Numbered from the stretch's first letter, positions 13,726 to 22,701 are shown. The stretch: 42,614 nt of DNA from M3007 sp040080915 (GCA_040080915.1 JBEBHD010000011.1:1-42614), one strand, 5' to 3'. Notes: generated by a model from the letters alone, not told the origin. A program made the numbers and translations.

Positions 13726-16512
13726 TCACCGCAGTACCGTCACATCCCCCACCCGCACGGGCTGCAAGGCTCCATCGCCCCGTCGCCACACCACCTTGTA
13801 CACATACACGTCCGAGGGCACACGCTCGCCTTTGAACGTACCGTCCCAAGCAGCTTTGGGGTCAGTGCTTTGAAAAACCAACCCGCCCCAGCGATTGTAA
13901 ATTTCCATACGCTCCACGTAGGCATTCCCTTCAAAAAGGATCATCTCGAACGTGTCGTTGTTGCCGTCATTGTCAGGGGTGAAGGCATTGGGGAACCCGA
14001 TTTTGGGGAAAATCAACTGAAAGGTTTTTTCCGCGATTTGCACACAGCCATCTTTCGACGTAACGGTCAAAATGTACCGCACAAAGGCACCCAGTGTGTC
14101 GTTCGTGCCCGGCACCACTTCGATGGATTCCGCAGTGAATGGCAACGTCTTGGTGTCTACCGTGGTTTCCTGCCATACGAATGTAAACCCGCTCAGGCTT
14201 TGCGGTGGTGTCACCACAGCAAAAAGCGTCACTGGCGACCCTATATCCAAGGCATTCGTGTCGGGCAGGCTGCTGATGGCGAGGTCGAAGTTGGGCACCA
14301 CGTCCACAAATACGGTGTCGCGAATCGTGCAGGTGTCGCCGTACGTGTAGGTGACGATAAAGCTCGTGTCGCCAGCGGGCGATTTGAGGATGCTGGCCGT
14401 GGTTTCGCCGCTGTTCCAAGCATAGCGGCCCAGCGGATCGCTGCCCTGGGCCGCCAGTGTTACGGCGTTTTCGGCGCACAAAATCGTATCAGCAGTAAGG
14501 TCAAGAGTGGCTGAATAAGCGAAAACCTCCACCGCTTGCACGGTTGTGCAGTTGCCTAATGTGGCGGTCACCGTGTAGGTGGTATTCCGGCTTGGCGACA
14601 CATCAGGCGACGGGTCGTTCGACACCAATGTCGTATCCGCAGGCGTGGCCAACCAAGTGTACGTTGCGCCGGGCAGCACAGGGCCGAGGTTGAGCGGCAG
14701 GCTTTCACCCGGACACAACTGACGCTCGGCAGGAGCCGGAAAAACCAACTGAGGCACCTCTCCAGAAACCCCAACGGTGACGGTGTCAGTTAGTTGGCAG
14801 CCATTTCCGTAGGAAAAAAACGCAATGTATTGGGTGGGCAGGTCAGGTGTCACGGTCACAACACGGTTGGTTCCAACGGGCTGGCCAGTGGCCGCGTCCA
14901 CCCATTGGAATCCTGTACCGGGTATGTTGGTCATGGCCGTCAATGTAGCGGAAAGGCCTTTGCAAATGGTGGTATCGTTGCTCAATGTGAGCGTAGCCGT
15001 CTCGACCTCTATCCGAACGGAATCCTTGCCGATGCAGCCGTTGTTGGTGGTTACAAAATATGTGGCCGTTTGGCTCGGTCGGAACCAAGGGTTGGGCAAT
15101 GTATCGGTCCCAAAGCCAGGGTGTGTAGAGGTCCAAGTGTACTTGGCCGCAAGGTCGAACAACTCGTTTAGCGTCACGGTATCGCCGATACAAATGGTTT
15201 TGGAGGAAGGAAATTGAAGCGGAGCCAATGGTAGCACAGTGACCCGTACGGTGTCGCTCAAGGGGCAAGTTTGATTTTTTCCCAAAACGACATACGTCTC
15301 GGATGAGTCGGGCCGGGCCACCACGCTATCGCAGGCGGTGCAGGAAAGCCCGTTTGCTGGTGCCCACACGATGTCTGTCACGCCGGGGGTGTAAGTCAGT
15401 TTGAAGGACGCGCTATCGCCGGGGCAGATCGAGACTAATTTCGGCGCAGCCGAAAAAACAACCGGCGGTACTACCCGCACCAACGCCGACGCTGTATCAG
15501 CACACTCGCCGTAGCGGGTCACGCGGCGGTACAGCGTGGTCTGGTTCGGCTTTACGAGGAGGTTTTGCAGGCTGTCTGGTGTAAGTATGGTCGTTTGCGG
15601 CGTACGCGTCCATTTGAATGTGATGCCAGGGAAAAGCATAGTGTCCACGTTGGGCGACCAAAGCAGCACCTCGCCCATTTGGCATAGCGTGGTATCTGCA
15701 GGGCGGATTTTCAGATCGGTTGGCAGCGTATCCACGGAAATGTAAACCTGCATTTTTTTTACACAGGTACCGATCGAGGCCTGCACCGTGTATAGCGTAC
15801 TGACGAGAGGTGTAGCCACGGCGGCGGTTCCGTTTCCGTTTACCTGCAAACCCGTCAGCGGCGACCACGCTAATGGCAAGCCACTGGGCATCACGGCGGC
15901 TTGCATCACGCGGGTGCGGCCCCGGCAAACATGCAGGGTATCGGCATTCGGGGTGACCTGGATGGTAATCGTCACGGGCGTGATGGTCACACTGTCGAGT
16001 ACGGGCAAAGGACAGGAGGCGTTGGATACCGAGAGGTAGTATGTCGTGGTAGCGGTCGGTACGGCAGCGGGGTCAGACAAGAAACTGCCAAAACCCAGAG
16101 GCACGGAAACCCAGTTGTAAAATGTGCCCGCCACGGCAGGGCCACCGAGGTGTACACTGTCGCCCATACACACCTCGCGGTCGGGGCTAATCGTGTACTG
16201 GGGTGCCTCGCCGTTTATGACGGTGACAGTCAGTGTGTCCGTATCCACGCAATCCGGTGTCACCACCATTGCAACATAGGTGTACACCCCCGTGGTCAGC
16301 CCGGATAGTAGAGGGGAAGGGCAGTCAGTACAGCTCAAACCAGCTGGGCCAGTCCACGTGTAGTTTCCGGATACCGGGTTAGGGTTGAGCAAAAAAACGG
16401 CGTTGTTGCACACCAAAGCATCGGGGCCGATGTTGAGGTCGCACGCGGCATTTTTTTGAGAAAAAACGAGTACGGTCGGTAGGATGAAAAAAAATGTCGA
16501 AAGGATTCTCAT
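13726..16512 (-). CDS. large secreted Ig-like repeat protein with gliding-motility-associated C-terminal domain
   Basis: A 928-residue surface or secreted protein. The ATG at 16512 gives a signal peptide (MRILSTFFFILPTVLVFSQ). The body is a string of about eight to ten Ig/PKD-like units of 80-90 residues, each with a pattern such as ICPGDSASFKL, Y(T/V)W(T/A) and TTYTVTAT, rich in Thr, Val and Asp. The last 90 residues are the CHU_C / gliding-motility C-terminal type: FPNAFTPDNDGNNDTFEM, YVERMEIYNRWGGLVFQS, WDGTFKGERVPSDVYVYKV. This is a T9SS type-B sorting signal, so export is through the type IX system. It has no enzymatic domain and is probably an adhesin or structural protein. It is monocistronic and divergent from dut. 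No T9SS machinery genes lie in the window. Confidence 0.92.
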   Translation of the reverse strand: MRILSTFFFILPTVLVFSQKNAACDLNIGPDALVCNNAVFLLNPNPVSGNYTWTGPAGLSCTDCPSPLLSGLTTGVYTYVAMVVTPDCVDTDTLTVTVINGEAPQYTISPDREVCMGDSVHLGGPAVAGTFYNWVSVPLGFGSFLSDPAAVPTATTTYYLSVSNASCPLPVLDSVTITPVTITIQVTPNADTLHVCRGRTRVMQAAVMPSGLPLAWSPLTGLQVNGNGTAAVATPLVSTLYTVQASIGTCVKKMQVYISVDTLPTDLKIRPADTTLCQMGEVLLWSPNVDTMLFPGITFKWTRTPQTTILTPDSLQNLLVKPNQTTLYRRVTRYGECADTASALVRVVPPVVFSAAPKLVSICPGDSASFKLTYTPGVTDIVWAPANGLSCTACDSVVARPDSSETYVVLGKNQTCPLSDTVRVTVLPLAPLQFPSSKTICIGDTVTLNELFDLAAKYTWTSTHPGFGTDTLPNPWFRPSQTATYFVTTNNGCIGKDSVRIEVETATLTLSNDTTICKGLSATLTAMTNIPGTGFQWVDAATGQPVGTNRVVTVTPDLPTQYIAFFSYGNGCQLTDTVTVGVSGEVPQLVFPAPAERQLCPGESLPLNLGPVLPGATYTWLATPADTTLVSNDPSPDVSPSRNTTYTVTATLGNCTTVQAVEVFAYSATLDLTADTILCAENAVTLAAQGSDPLGRYAWNSGETTASILKSPAGDTSFIVTYTYGDTCTIRDTVFVDVVPNFDLAISSLPDTNALDIGSPVTLFAVVTPPQSLSGFTFVWQETTVDTKTLPFTAESIEVVPGTNDTLGAFVRYILTVTSKDGCVQIAEKTFQLIFPKIGFPNAFTPDNDGNNDTFEMILFEGNAYVERMEIYNRWGGLVFQSTDPKAAWDGTFKGERVPSDVYVYKVVWRRGDGALQPVRVGDVTVLR

Positions 16513-16595
16513 GTGCTGTTCGCAAAAAATGGGATTAGAATGAAGGCCGAAAGTTACGGTGCGCATCGTACAAGCAACCTTTGTTTTTTAGTGCC

Positions 16596-16603
16596 TACTT
16601 TTG
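16596..16603 (+). promoter_or_regulatory. -7 box TACTTTTG of dut
   Basis: An exact TAnnTTTG match. The first base of dut at 16618 lies only 14 bases downstream, so the mRNA leader would be very short. This supports the TTG start over the upstream ATG at 16513, which lies before the promoter. Confidence 0.55.
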
Positions 16604-16617
16604 CCGCAAAAAAAGCC

Positions 16618-17052
16618 TTGACCGTCCGCATCATCAACCGATCCGATAACCCCTTGCCCCAATACGAGACCTCCGGCAGCGCCGGTATGGACCTCCGGGC
16701 GCACATTCCAGAACCAATCACCCTCGGCCCACTCGAGCGCGTACTCGTGCCCACTGGCCTACACGTTGAACTGCCCACAGGCTACGAGGCCCAAATCCGC
16801 GCCCGTAGCGGGTTGGCAGCCAAGCGTGGCCTCACCATGCTCAACTCTCCGGGCACCATTGACAGCGACTACCGCGGCGAAATCAAGTGCATCGTAGTTA
16901 ACCTATCCAACGAACCACAAACCATCGAACCCGGCGAACGCATCGCGCAAATGATCATCGCCCGCTACGAACAAATAACCTGGCAACCAACAGACAACCT
17001 TGCCGAAACCGAACGCAACAGCGGCGGATTCGGCAGCACTGGATTTAAGTGA
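16618..17052 (+). CDS. dut: dUTP diphosphatase
   Basis: A trimeric dUTPase that hydrolyses dUTP to dUMP and pyrophosphate. All five family motifs are visible: motif 1 SAGMDLRA, motif 2 ARSGLA, motif 3 GTIDSDYRGEI, motif 4 PGERIAQMII and the C-terminal glycine-rich motif 5 RNSGGFGSTG. From the TTG at 16618 the protein is 144 residues, the usual length, and starts TVRIINRSDNPLPQYET after the initiator. The frame is also open back to an ATG at 16513, but those 35 extra codons are unlike the family and lie upstream of the -7 box. No ATG exists near the conserved start, so an unusual TTG start is assigned. The sugar nucleotidyltransferase follows 31 bases downstream. Confidence 0.92.
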   Translation: MTVRIINRSDNPLPQYETSGSAGMDLRAHIPEPITLGPLERVLVPTGLHVELPTGYEAQIRARSGLAAKRGLTMLNSPGTIDSDYRGEIKCIVVNLSNEPQTIEPGERIAQMIIARYEQITWQPTDNLAETERNSGGFGSTGFK

Positions 17053-17078
17053 TTCATCATTCATCATCCATCATCCAT
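17052..17078. repeat. degenerate heptamer (ATTCATC) run
   Basis: A short run of ATTCATC and ATCCATC units between dut and the next gene, ending just before its GTG start. It is the same family as the long arrays at 30175-30232 and 30631-30714, so this motif recurs in intergenic spaces. Confidence 0.7.
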
Positions 17079-17083
17079 AAAAG

Positions 17084-18091
17084 GTGAATATCATAATTCC
17101 CATGGCGGGTAAAGGCACGCGCCTGCGCCCGCATACGCTGACAGTTCCCAAGCCCCTAATCCCGGTGGCTGGCAAGCCCATCATCCAACGGTTGGTGGAA
17201 GATTTGGCCATGTCCTACCCCGGCCCGATCAACGAAATCGCGTACATCGTCGGTGACTTCGGTGTTGAGGTCGAGCGCGAATTGGTAGCCATAGCCGAAG
17301 GACTGGGTGCCAAAGGCCGTATTTACCACCAGGAAAAGGCGCTCGGTGTGGGCCACGCCATCCATTGCGCAGGCAACAGCATGACAGGCCCCTGCATGAT
17401 CGCGTTTGCCGACACCCTTTTCAAAGCTGATTTTTCCTTCGATCCCGAGGCTGACGGCGTGATTTGGGTACAAAAAGTGAAAGATCCCGCTTCCTTCGGC
17501 GTGGTTAAATTAGATGCCGAAGGCTACATCACCGAACTGGTCGAGAAGCCGGCGACCTTCGTTTCTGACCTCGCTATTGTCGGCATTTACTACTTCCGCG
17601 AAGGCGAACGGCTCCGCGCAGCGCTGCACCATATCATCGTCAACGAGATCAAGGAAAAAAACGAATACCAATTGACCACGGCCCTCGAACACCTAAAAAA
17701 CAACGGCTTGCGCTTTCGAACCGGCGAAATCGAAGAGTGGCTGGACTGTGGAAACAAGGAGGCCATCTTGTTTTCCAACGAACGTATGCTGGAGTTCCAC
17801 TGGGCCGACGGACTAGTTTCAAGCAAAGCGGTGGTTGAAAACAGCGTCATCATCCCACCCTGTTTTGTAGGCGATAATGCCGTTATTCGCAACGCCGTTA
17901 TCGGTCCTTACGTCAGTGTCGGGCACAACTCGACGGTGGAAAACACTGTTATCACCAACAGCATCATCCAAAACAAATCCCAAATCAAAAACGCCGTGCT
18001 CGAAAACTCGATGGTGGGCAACGTCAGCAAGTTTATAGGCTCCAAGGACGAACTGAACCTCGGCGACTACTCGCATTTCTCAAAAAGATAA
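17084..18091 (+). CDS. sugar-phosphate nucleotidyltransferase (glucose-1-phosphate thymidylyltransferase-like)
   Basis: A 335-residue NTP_transferase protein, expected to join a nucleoside triphosphate with a sugar 1-phosphate. The N-terminal signature MNIIIPMAGKGTRLRPHTLT and PKPLIPVAGKPI give the nucleotide-binding loop and base-binding lysine; FADTLF supplies the metal-binding Asp; VEKPATF and IVGIYYF line the sugar site. After residue 245, a left-handed beta-helix with hexapeptide repeats (for example VVENSVIIPPCFVGDNAVIRN) forms a C-terminal domain. The exact sugar and nucleotide cannot be fixed. The start is GTG at 17084, with no in-frame ATG nearby except at M7. The TPR gene follows after 2 bases. 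Confidence 0.87.
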   Translation: MNIIIPMAGKGTRLRPHTLTVPKPLIPVAGKPIIQRLVEDLAMSYPGPINEIAYIVGDFGVEVERELVAIAEGLGAKGRIYHQEKALGVGHAIHCAGNSMTGPCMIAFADTLFKADFSFDPEADGVIWVQKVKDPASFGVVKLDAEGYITELVEKPATFVSDLAIVGIYYFREGERLRAALHHIIVNEIKEKNEYQLTTALEHLKNNGLRFRTGEIEEWLDCGNKEAILFSNERMLEFHWADGLVSSKAVVENSVIIPPCFVGDNAVIRNAVIGPYVSVGHNSTVENTVITNSIIQNKSQIKNAVLENSMVGNVSKFIGSKDELNLGDYSHFSKR

Positions 18092-18093
18092 CT

Positions 18094-19590
18094 ATGTGCA
18101 AAAAATTCAAAACCCTGCTGCCGCTGCTCCTGCTTGCGGCTGTTCCCTTTGCCCAAAACACCATCGGCGGCCAAGCCAAGATCGTGCCAGAGGCCGAGGT
18201 GGACCGTCAAAGTGCTTTCATCGCCGCTGATCGGGAACGTGTGCTCGGCCACTACGAAAAAGCCGCCAACCTGTACAAACAGTTCCTCAACGAAAACCCC
18301 GACAACGCCGCAGCATGGTACGGTTTGGCCCGCAGCTATGAGATGCTTAAAGACAACGTGACCGCCATAGACGCAGCAGCCAAGGCCGTGGCCAAAGACC
18401 CCGAAAACCAGTGGTTCCGAATTTTTCAGGCTGACCTGTTCGAAAAAGTAGGTCAAGCCAAGGATGCTGCCGCCATTTACCTGGCTCTCACCCAAAAATA
18501 CCCGCAAGACGGCGCGTTTCTTGAACGCCTCGCCTACCTCTATGTGCTCGCAGGCGACCCTAAAAACGGCCTCAAAGCGCTTGACCAGTTGGAAAAGATC
18601 GCCGGTGTCAGCGAGCGCACAGCCGACAAAAAACACGTCATCTACCTCGGCCTTGGCGAGTACAAAAAAGCCGCCGCCGAACTGGAAAAATTGGCCAACA
18701 CATACCCGAAACACCTCGAATACCGCCACCGAGTGGCCCAACTATACGAATCCGTGGGCGACAAGACCGCTGCACGCAAAGTGTATGAAGAAATCCTGCG
18801 GCGCGACCCCGATGATGAAACGGCCAAAATCGCCGTTTTGGAAAAATCCGGCTCCGATGTGGCCGTGCTCACTGCGCTAAAACCATTTTTCAAAGACCCC
18901 TACCTGAGCCTCGATGGCAAGGTCAAGGAAATGTTACCGTATTTCGAGAAGTTACGCACAGGCATGGCACCCGATGCGGTTCAGGCCCTGCTTGACCTCG
19001 GTGCTTTAGTCGAAGCCGCACACCCTGATGACCCCAAGGCATGGAGTTTGTCCGGCGACCTGCTGTACCTGGCCGACCACCCCCTCCAGGCGCTCGCCCG
19101 CTACCGCACCTGTATCAAGTTGAAGCCCTCTGTTTTTTCTGTTTGGGAAAACTCCCTGGCTATCCTGCACGGGCAACAGAACTACGACGACATGCTGGAC
19201 CTCGCAGAAAAAGCGATGGAAGATTTTCCAAACCAAGCCGTCGCCTACTACTACTACGGCCTGGCAGCCAACGAAAAAGGCCGTCCCGACGATGCATTGG
19301 CCCAACTCGAACAGGCCGTGCTCATGGGCAGCAAAAATACATTGCTCCACCTGAACATCCTCGACCAGATCGGACTGGCCTGGCTGCGCAAAAAAGATAC
19401 CGCTGCCGCTAAAACACAGTACGAGCAGGCGCTTGTCAAAGGAGGGGACAAACACCCCGGCATTTTGGAACATTACGGCGACACGCTTTTTCAGCTCGGC
19501 GACCGCAACCGAGCCACCGAGTACTGGCAAAAGGCGGCCAAAATTGCCCCGACACCGGCTCTGGAGCAAAAAATATCTGCCGGAAATTAG
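18094..19590 (+). CDS. exported tetratricopeptide-repeat protein
   Basis: A 498-residue protein with a signal peptide (MCKKFKTLLPLLLLAAVPFAQ) followed by about ten TPR units. Clear ones are ERVLGHYEKAANLYKQFL then NPDNAAAWYGLARSYE, AAAELEKLANTYPKHLEYRH, and the final DTLFQLGDRNRATEYWQKA. The architecture suggests a scaffold for protein-protein contacts in the periplasm or at the outer membrane. It begins 2 bases after the nucleotidyltransferase stop, so the two are almost surely co-transcribed, but no pathway link is proven. In Bacteroidota this pair is often part of a lipopolysaccharide or lipoprotein assembly neighbourhood; that reading is inference. Confidence 0.88.
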   Translation: MCKKFKTLLPLLLLAAVPFAQNTIGGQAKIVPEAEVDRQSAFIAADRERVLGHYEKAANLYKQFLNENPDNAAAWYGLARSYEMLKDNVTAIDAAAKAVAKDPENQWFRIFQADLFEKVGQAKDAAAIYLALTQKYPQDGAFLERLAYLYVLAGDPKNGLKALDQLEKIAGVSERTADKKHVIYLGLGEYKKAAAELEKLANTYPKHLEYRHRVAQLYESVGDKTAARKVYEEILRRDPDDETAKIAVLEKSGSDVAVLTALKPFFKDPYLSLDGKVKEMLPYFEKLRTGMAPDAVQALLDLGALVEAAHPDDPKAWSLSGDLLYLADHPLQALARYRTCIKLKPSVFSVWENSLAILHGQQNYDDMLDLAEKAMEDFPNQAVAYYYYGLAANEKGRPDDALAQLEQAVLMGSKNTLLHLNILDQIGLAWLRKKDTAAAKTQYEQALVKGGDKHPGILEHYGDTLFQLGDRNRATEYWQKAAKIAPTPALEQKISAGN

Positions 19591-19595
19591 AGTCA

Positions 19596-20831
19596 ATGAG
19601 GGGGGGCACAGCTATACAACGAAAGAATCAAGAGATTGAATTGTCGGGCAAAAACGTGACACTTGGCCCTCGTATAGAACACCCCCGCACGACTCGAAGC
19701 ATCCTGATTCGACTCATCGGTTTGGCCCTGATGGCTCACGTCGCCCTGTCGTGGCCGCTTTGGTGGGCTGGGGCCGGGCGCACATTTCCGTTACTGCCTG
19801 TTTGGGGAGAAGGCTATGCACCACTATTTTCCGCCTGGAGCCATCTTCCGGCACTCGTTTTGTTTGCCGCCCTCGCTTTCGCAGTCGTTTTTCCGGCAAA
19901 AAAACACACTGCATCGGCGCTGGCCGCGACACTGACGCTATTGGTCGGGCTTGACCTGAATCGCCTGCAACCGTGGACCTATTTTTACCTGCTCGCCCTC
20001 GGCTTGATTGTGGCTGCAGGCCAGGCAGAAGGTCGCTTGACCAACAACCTGCGCTGGTTAATGGCGGCAGTGTACGCCTGGGGCGGGCTGAACAAGATCA
20101 CACCCTATTTCGCCGAGGACAATTTTCCGTGGTTTTGCGAAGCCTTTTTTTGGACAAAACCCCTCGCCGCGTTTCCGGCCCTCGGATATCTCGTAGCCGC
20201 CGCTGAGGTATTGCTGGCACTTGGCTTGCTCCGGTTAGCCACGAGGTCTATCTTTCGTTGGATTGCCGTGGGGTTTCATTTGTTCGTCACGCTCGCACTC
20301 AGCCCTTGGGGATTGGACTGGAATATAGTGGTTATCCCGTGGAATTTGGCAATGGCGGGCATAGCGTGGGTTGTGTTTTCGGACGGGATGGATGTAAACG
20401 CAGAGGCGCGGAGGAGCAGCGTTTTTATCAAAGCTGCCACTACTGTATTGCTAGCTTTCGCTTGGGTTTTTCCGTTGCTCAATGTTTGGCACCGGTGGGA
20501 CGAGCCGTTGTCGTGGAAAATGTACAGCAACACCCAAACCGAGGCCGGTTTTTTTATAAAAAAAAATAGTGCATCGTGCCCGGAAATTCAGCGCGTTTGG
20601 GCCAAACATGCCTACGAATCGGGCAGCAAACTGCTCTTCGACGACTGGGCCTTCAGCGATTTGCATGTGCCTGCTTACAACAGCCCATACGCGCATCAGC
20701 GTTTGGCGCAGTACCTTTGCCGGTGCGCAACCGACCCCGGCCGTTCCGGCCTTTGGCGTTTCACCGTTCAGCGGTGGAATCGCTCTGCCGAACGCTGGGA
20801 AAACATCCCTTGCACCGCACTAATCCGTTGA
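19596..20831 (+). CDS. multi-pass membrane protein, DoxX/HTTM-like
   Basis: A 411-residue membrane protein with a 33-residue charged N-terminus and about eight hydrophobic segments, such as ILIRLIGLALMAHVALSWPL, LPALVLFAALAFAVVF and YLVAAAEVLLALGLLRLA. The pattern WLMAAVYAWGGLNKITPYF and the later FPALGYLVAAAEVLLALGL resemble DoxX-like and HTTM-type proteins, but I do not recognise a defined family. The C-terminal 100 residues are soluble. In the loop near residues 267-276 the protein reads DVNAEARRSS. The underlying DNA (about 20394-20420, AACGCAGAGGCGCGGAGGAG) looks like half of a CGCAGAG-type palindromic element absorbed into the frame. The gene starts 5 bases after the TPR stop and is followed by the TraB-family gene 7 bases later. 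Confidence 0.7.
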   Translation: MRGGTAIQRKNQEIELSGKNVTLGPRIEHPRTTRSILIRLIGLALMAHVALSWPLWWAGAGRTFPLLPVWGEGYAPLFSAWSHLPALVLFAALAFAVVFPAKKHTASALAATLTLLVGLDLNRLQPWTYFYLLALGLIVAAGQAEGRLTNNLRWLMAAVYAWGGLNKITPYFAEDNFPWFCEAFFWTKPLAAFPALGYLVAAAEVLLALGLLRLATRSIFRWIAVGFHLFVTLALSPWGLDWNIVVIPWNLAMAGIAWVVFSDGMDVNAEARRSSVFIKAATTVLLAFAWVFPLLNVWHRWDEPLSWKMYSNTQTEAGFFIKKNSASCPEIQRVWAKHAYESGSKLLFDDWAFSDLHVPAYNSPYAHQRLAQYLCRCATDPGRSGLWRFTVQRWNRSAERWENIPCTALIR

Positions 20832-20838
20832 CTGACCT

Positions 20839-21621
20839 ATGAAAAGTTCTCTCCTCTGGCGTGTTACGCCCAAACGGGGCGGCCCCGTATCCTACCTGTT
20901 CGGCACCATGCACGTGCGCGACCTTAGGGCGTTCATGTGGTTGGACTTGGCAAACGCCTGCATGGAGCACTGCGACATTTTTGCCACCGAGTTTGATTTT
21001 TCTGACACCGACCATGCTGCCGTCGAGGCCGTGCTTTGTCTACCTCCAGATCAGCTACTCAATACCTTCTTGAAGCCCGGTGCCTGGAAAAATCTGGAGT
21101 TCTATTGCCAAAAAAAACTAGGTACATCTGCTGAAGCGATGCGCCACCAGCACCCGATGACTGTCAGCATGGCCCTGACCAACGCCTTGCTGGCGGATGA
21201 GGCTGCGAGGTCGTTGGACGAAACCCTTTGGGAGCATGCCCGCTCCCTTGGCAAGTCCACTACCGGGGTGGAAACGTTCGCGGAACAGTTACAAACCTTG
21301 AAAAACATCTCATTTCAACAGCACGTGAAAAGCCTGACCTGGCTCCTGAAAAACTACGGCAGACAAAAGCGCAGGCTCAAAAAAATGCTCCAGTGGTATC
21401 AAGGCGGTGACTTGCAACAACTATATAAGGCCGCTAAAAAAGATGCCCGGGGTATGCGCCGGGTCATGCTTTACGAGCGCAATCAGATCATGGCGGGCCG
21501 TTTTTCCGAAATCGCAGCCGAGAAAAGCCTGTTCTGCGCCGTTGGTGCCGGACACCTCGCCGGCGAAAAAGGCATGCTCCGCCTGCTCAAAAAACAGGAC
21601 TTCAAAACCGTCCCGTTGTGA
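20839..21621 (+). CDS. TraB/GumN family protein
   Basis: A 260-residue protein of the TraB/PrgY/GumN superfamily, related to the EreA/ChaN metalloenzyme fold. The family landmarks are the GTMH motif at residues 22-25, the second conserved Glu near TEFDF, GVETFAEQLQTL in the middle, a helical block RNQIMAGRFSEI, and the C-terminal VGAGHLAGEKGMLRLLKK. No signal peptide or membrane helix is seen, although many relatives are exported. Function in bacteria is uncertain; metal-dependent peptidase activity has been proposed for animal relatives. It overlaps the next gene by one base (TGATG), showing translational coupling. Confidence 0.87.
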   Translation: MKSSLLWRVTPKRGGPVSYLFGTMHVRDLRAFMWLDLANACMEHCDIFATEFDFSDTDHAAVEAVLCLPPDQLLNTFLKPGAWKNLEFYCQKKLGTSAEAMRHQHPMTVSMALTNALLADEAARSLDETLWEHARSLGKSTTGVETFAEQLQTLKNISFQQHVKSLTWLLKNYGRQKRRLKKMLQWYQGGDLQQLYKAAKKDARGMRRVMLYERNQIMAGRFSEIAAEKSLFCAVGAGHLAGEKGMLRLLKKQDFKTVPL

Positions 21622-22286
21622 TGCCGTCCCCTACCCTGTTGCTTGAATTGTTTTACTGGCCACCGGTTTCGTGGATAGCGCTCGCTGCCAGCAACGACAC
21701 GCTTTGGTTAGAAGCCTGTGAGCATTACCAAAAAGGCAGCTACCGCAACCGCTGCCATATTGCCGGGCCGAACAGCCTGCAGCGCCTCAGTGTCCCGTTG
21801 CTGAAAGGCAAGCACCAGCAAACGCTCGTCCGCGATGTACGTATCGCCACCGACCAGCCTTGGCAGCGTGCCCACTGGCGCAGCATCTGCACCGCATACG
21901 GCAACGCGCCCTACTTCGAGCATTTCGCCGGGGAAGTCGCTCCTTTTTTTGAAAAACCGTACACCTATTTGTTTGACCTCAACCTTGACGTGGTGCATTT
22001 CCTGCTGAAAAAAACAGGCTGGACGGGAGAAGTCCACCTGACGAAATCGTATGCTGAACTCGGAGTGGGCAACCAGCCGACTGATGCCAGCATGCACATT
22101 GCGGATTTGCGTGGGCGCATTTCCCCAAACGTCAGTACACCGGGCGAGTTGTTCGCCCCCCTACCCTACCCACAGGTATTTCAGGAGCGCCACGGTTTCC
22201 TGCCCGATCTTTCAGTCCTTGATCTGCTGTTTTGCGCAGGCAAACAGGGCTTTCGCACTGCGTCCGGGCCTCCGTCGGGCAAATAG
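21621..22286 (+). CDS. WbqC family protein
   Basis: A 221-residue protein with the WbqC features: LLLELFYWPPVSWIALAASN at the N-terminus, YQKGSYRNRCHIAGPN, LSVPLLKG and the block SICTAYGNAPYFEHF. WbqC proteins are found in surface polysaccharide loci and more widely; their catalytic role is not settled. The ATG at 21621 is used because it overlaps the TraB stop codon (TGATG), and a GTG one codon earlier would overlap further. The Bacteroidota members are often next to signal-peptidase genes; here the neighbour is a TraB-family gene. Confidence 0.82.
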   Translation: MPSPTLLLELFYWPPVSWIALAASNDTLWLEACEHYQKGSYRNRCHIAGPNSLQRLSVPLLKGKHQQTLVRDVRIATDQPWQRAHWRSICTAYGNAPYFEHFAGEVAPFFEKPYTYLFDLNLDVVHFLLKKTGWTGEVHLTKSYAELGVGNQPTDASMHIADLRGRISPNVSTPGELFAPLPYPQVFQERHGFLPDLSVLDLLFCAGKQGFRTASGPPSGK

Positions 22287-22520
22287 TTTAGCCGCTTGGG
22301 CGACAGTTTCGGGAATTCAGCAATCTTAAATCCTCGATCCAAAAAACGCCATAGACTTTTTGTAAGGCAAAAGAAAAAACCTTGAGCAGGAGAATTAACA
22401 TTCAAATAAAAAATACTAAGCGCCTTTTGCCAGATAATTTATTGACACAAAGAAAAATCAGTTGTTGACTTTCGGCCAGATATTTGCTGCATATTTTATA
22501 TAATTACCGGACAGTCGGTA
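22287..22520. other. AT-rich spacer without recognised genes
   Basis: The stretch after the WbqC gene is AT-rich and has no convincing ORF, tRNA or repeat on either strand. It ends at the promoter of the candidate small RNA. Confidence 0.6.
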
Positions 22521-22550
22521 TTTGTCAAGAAAATTTTAGGCCTACTTTTG
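22521..22550 (+). promoter_or_regulatory. Bacteroidota-type promoter of candidate small RNA
   Basis: TTTG at 22521-22524 and TACTTTTG at 22543-22550 are 18 bases apart, close to the Bacteroidota -33/-7 arrangement. No ORF follows; a structured, terminator-bearing region does. Confidence 0.65.
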
Positions 22551-22556
22551 TGCCCT

Positions 22557-22701
22557 GCTAAGTGGGCGGCTCTTGTTTCAAAAACATTGAATCGCCCGAA
22601 TGACGGCACCCACTCGGACAACATGCTTTTTTCAGCATAAAGACGTAATCGGTTTTTGGGATGGCCCTCTATCCGCGCAACGCTGGATGAGGGCTTTTTC
22701 C
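22557..22701 (+). ncRNA. candidate structured small RNA, about 145 nt
   Basis: Between a good promoter and a good terminator lies a stretch without a credible ORF that folds into successive hairpins. The first has outer arms AGTGGG (22561-22566) and CCCACT (22609-22614), with an inner GGCG/CGCC and TGTT/AACA layer. The second is ATGCT (22623-22627) and AGCAT (22634-22638). The third is the terminator stem at 22664-22694. I do not recognise tmRNA, RNase P, SRP or riboswitch sequence. A 6S-like or lineage-specific RNA is possible. The start is an estimate from the -7 box. Confidence 0.5.
22664..22699 (+). terminator. rho-independent terminator of the candidate small RNA
   Basis: Arms GCCCTCTATCC (22664-22674) and GGATGAGGGC (22685-22694) pair with one bulged T, followed by five T and, after CCG, six more T. 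Confidence 0.82.

Noticed and set aside
16513..16617. Extended N-terminus of dUTPase from the ATG at 16513
   Set aside because: The extra codons do not match the family and lie upstream of the -7 promoter box.
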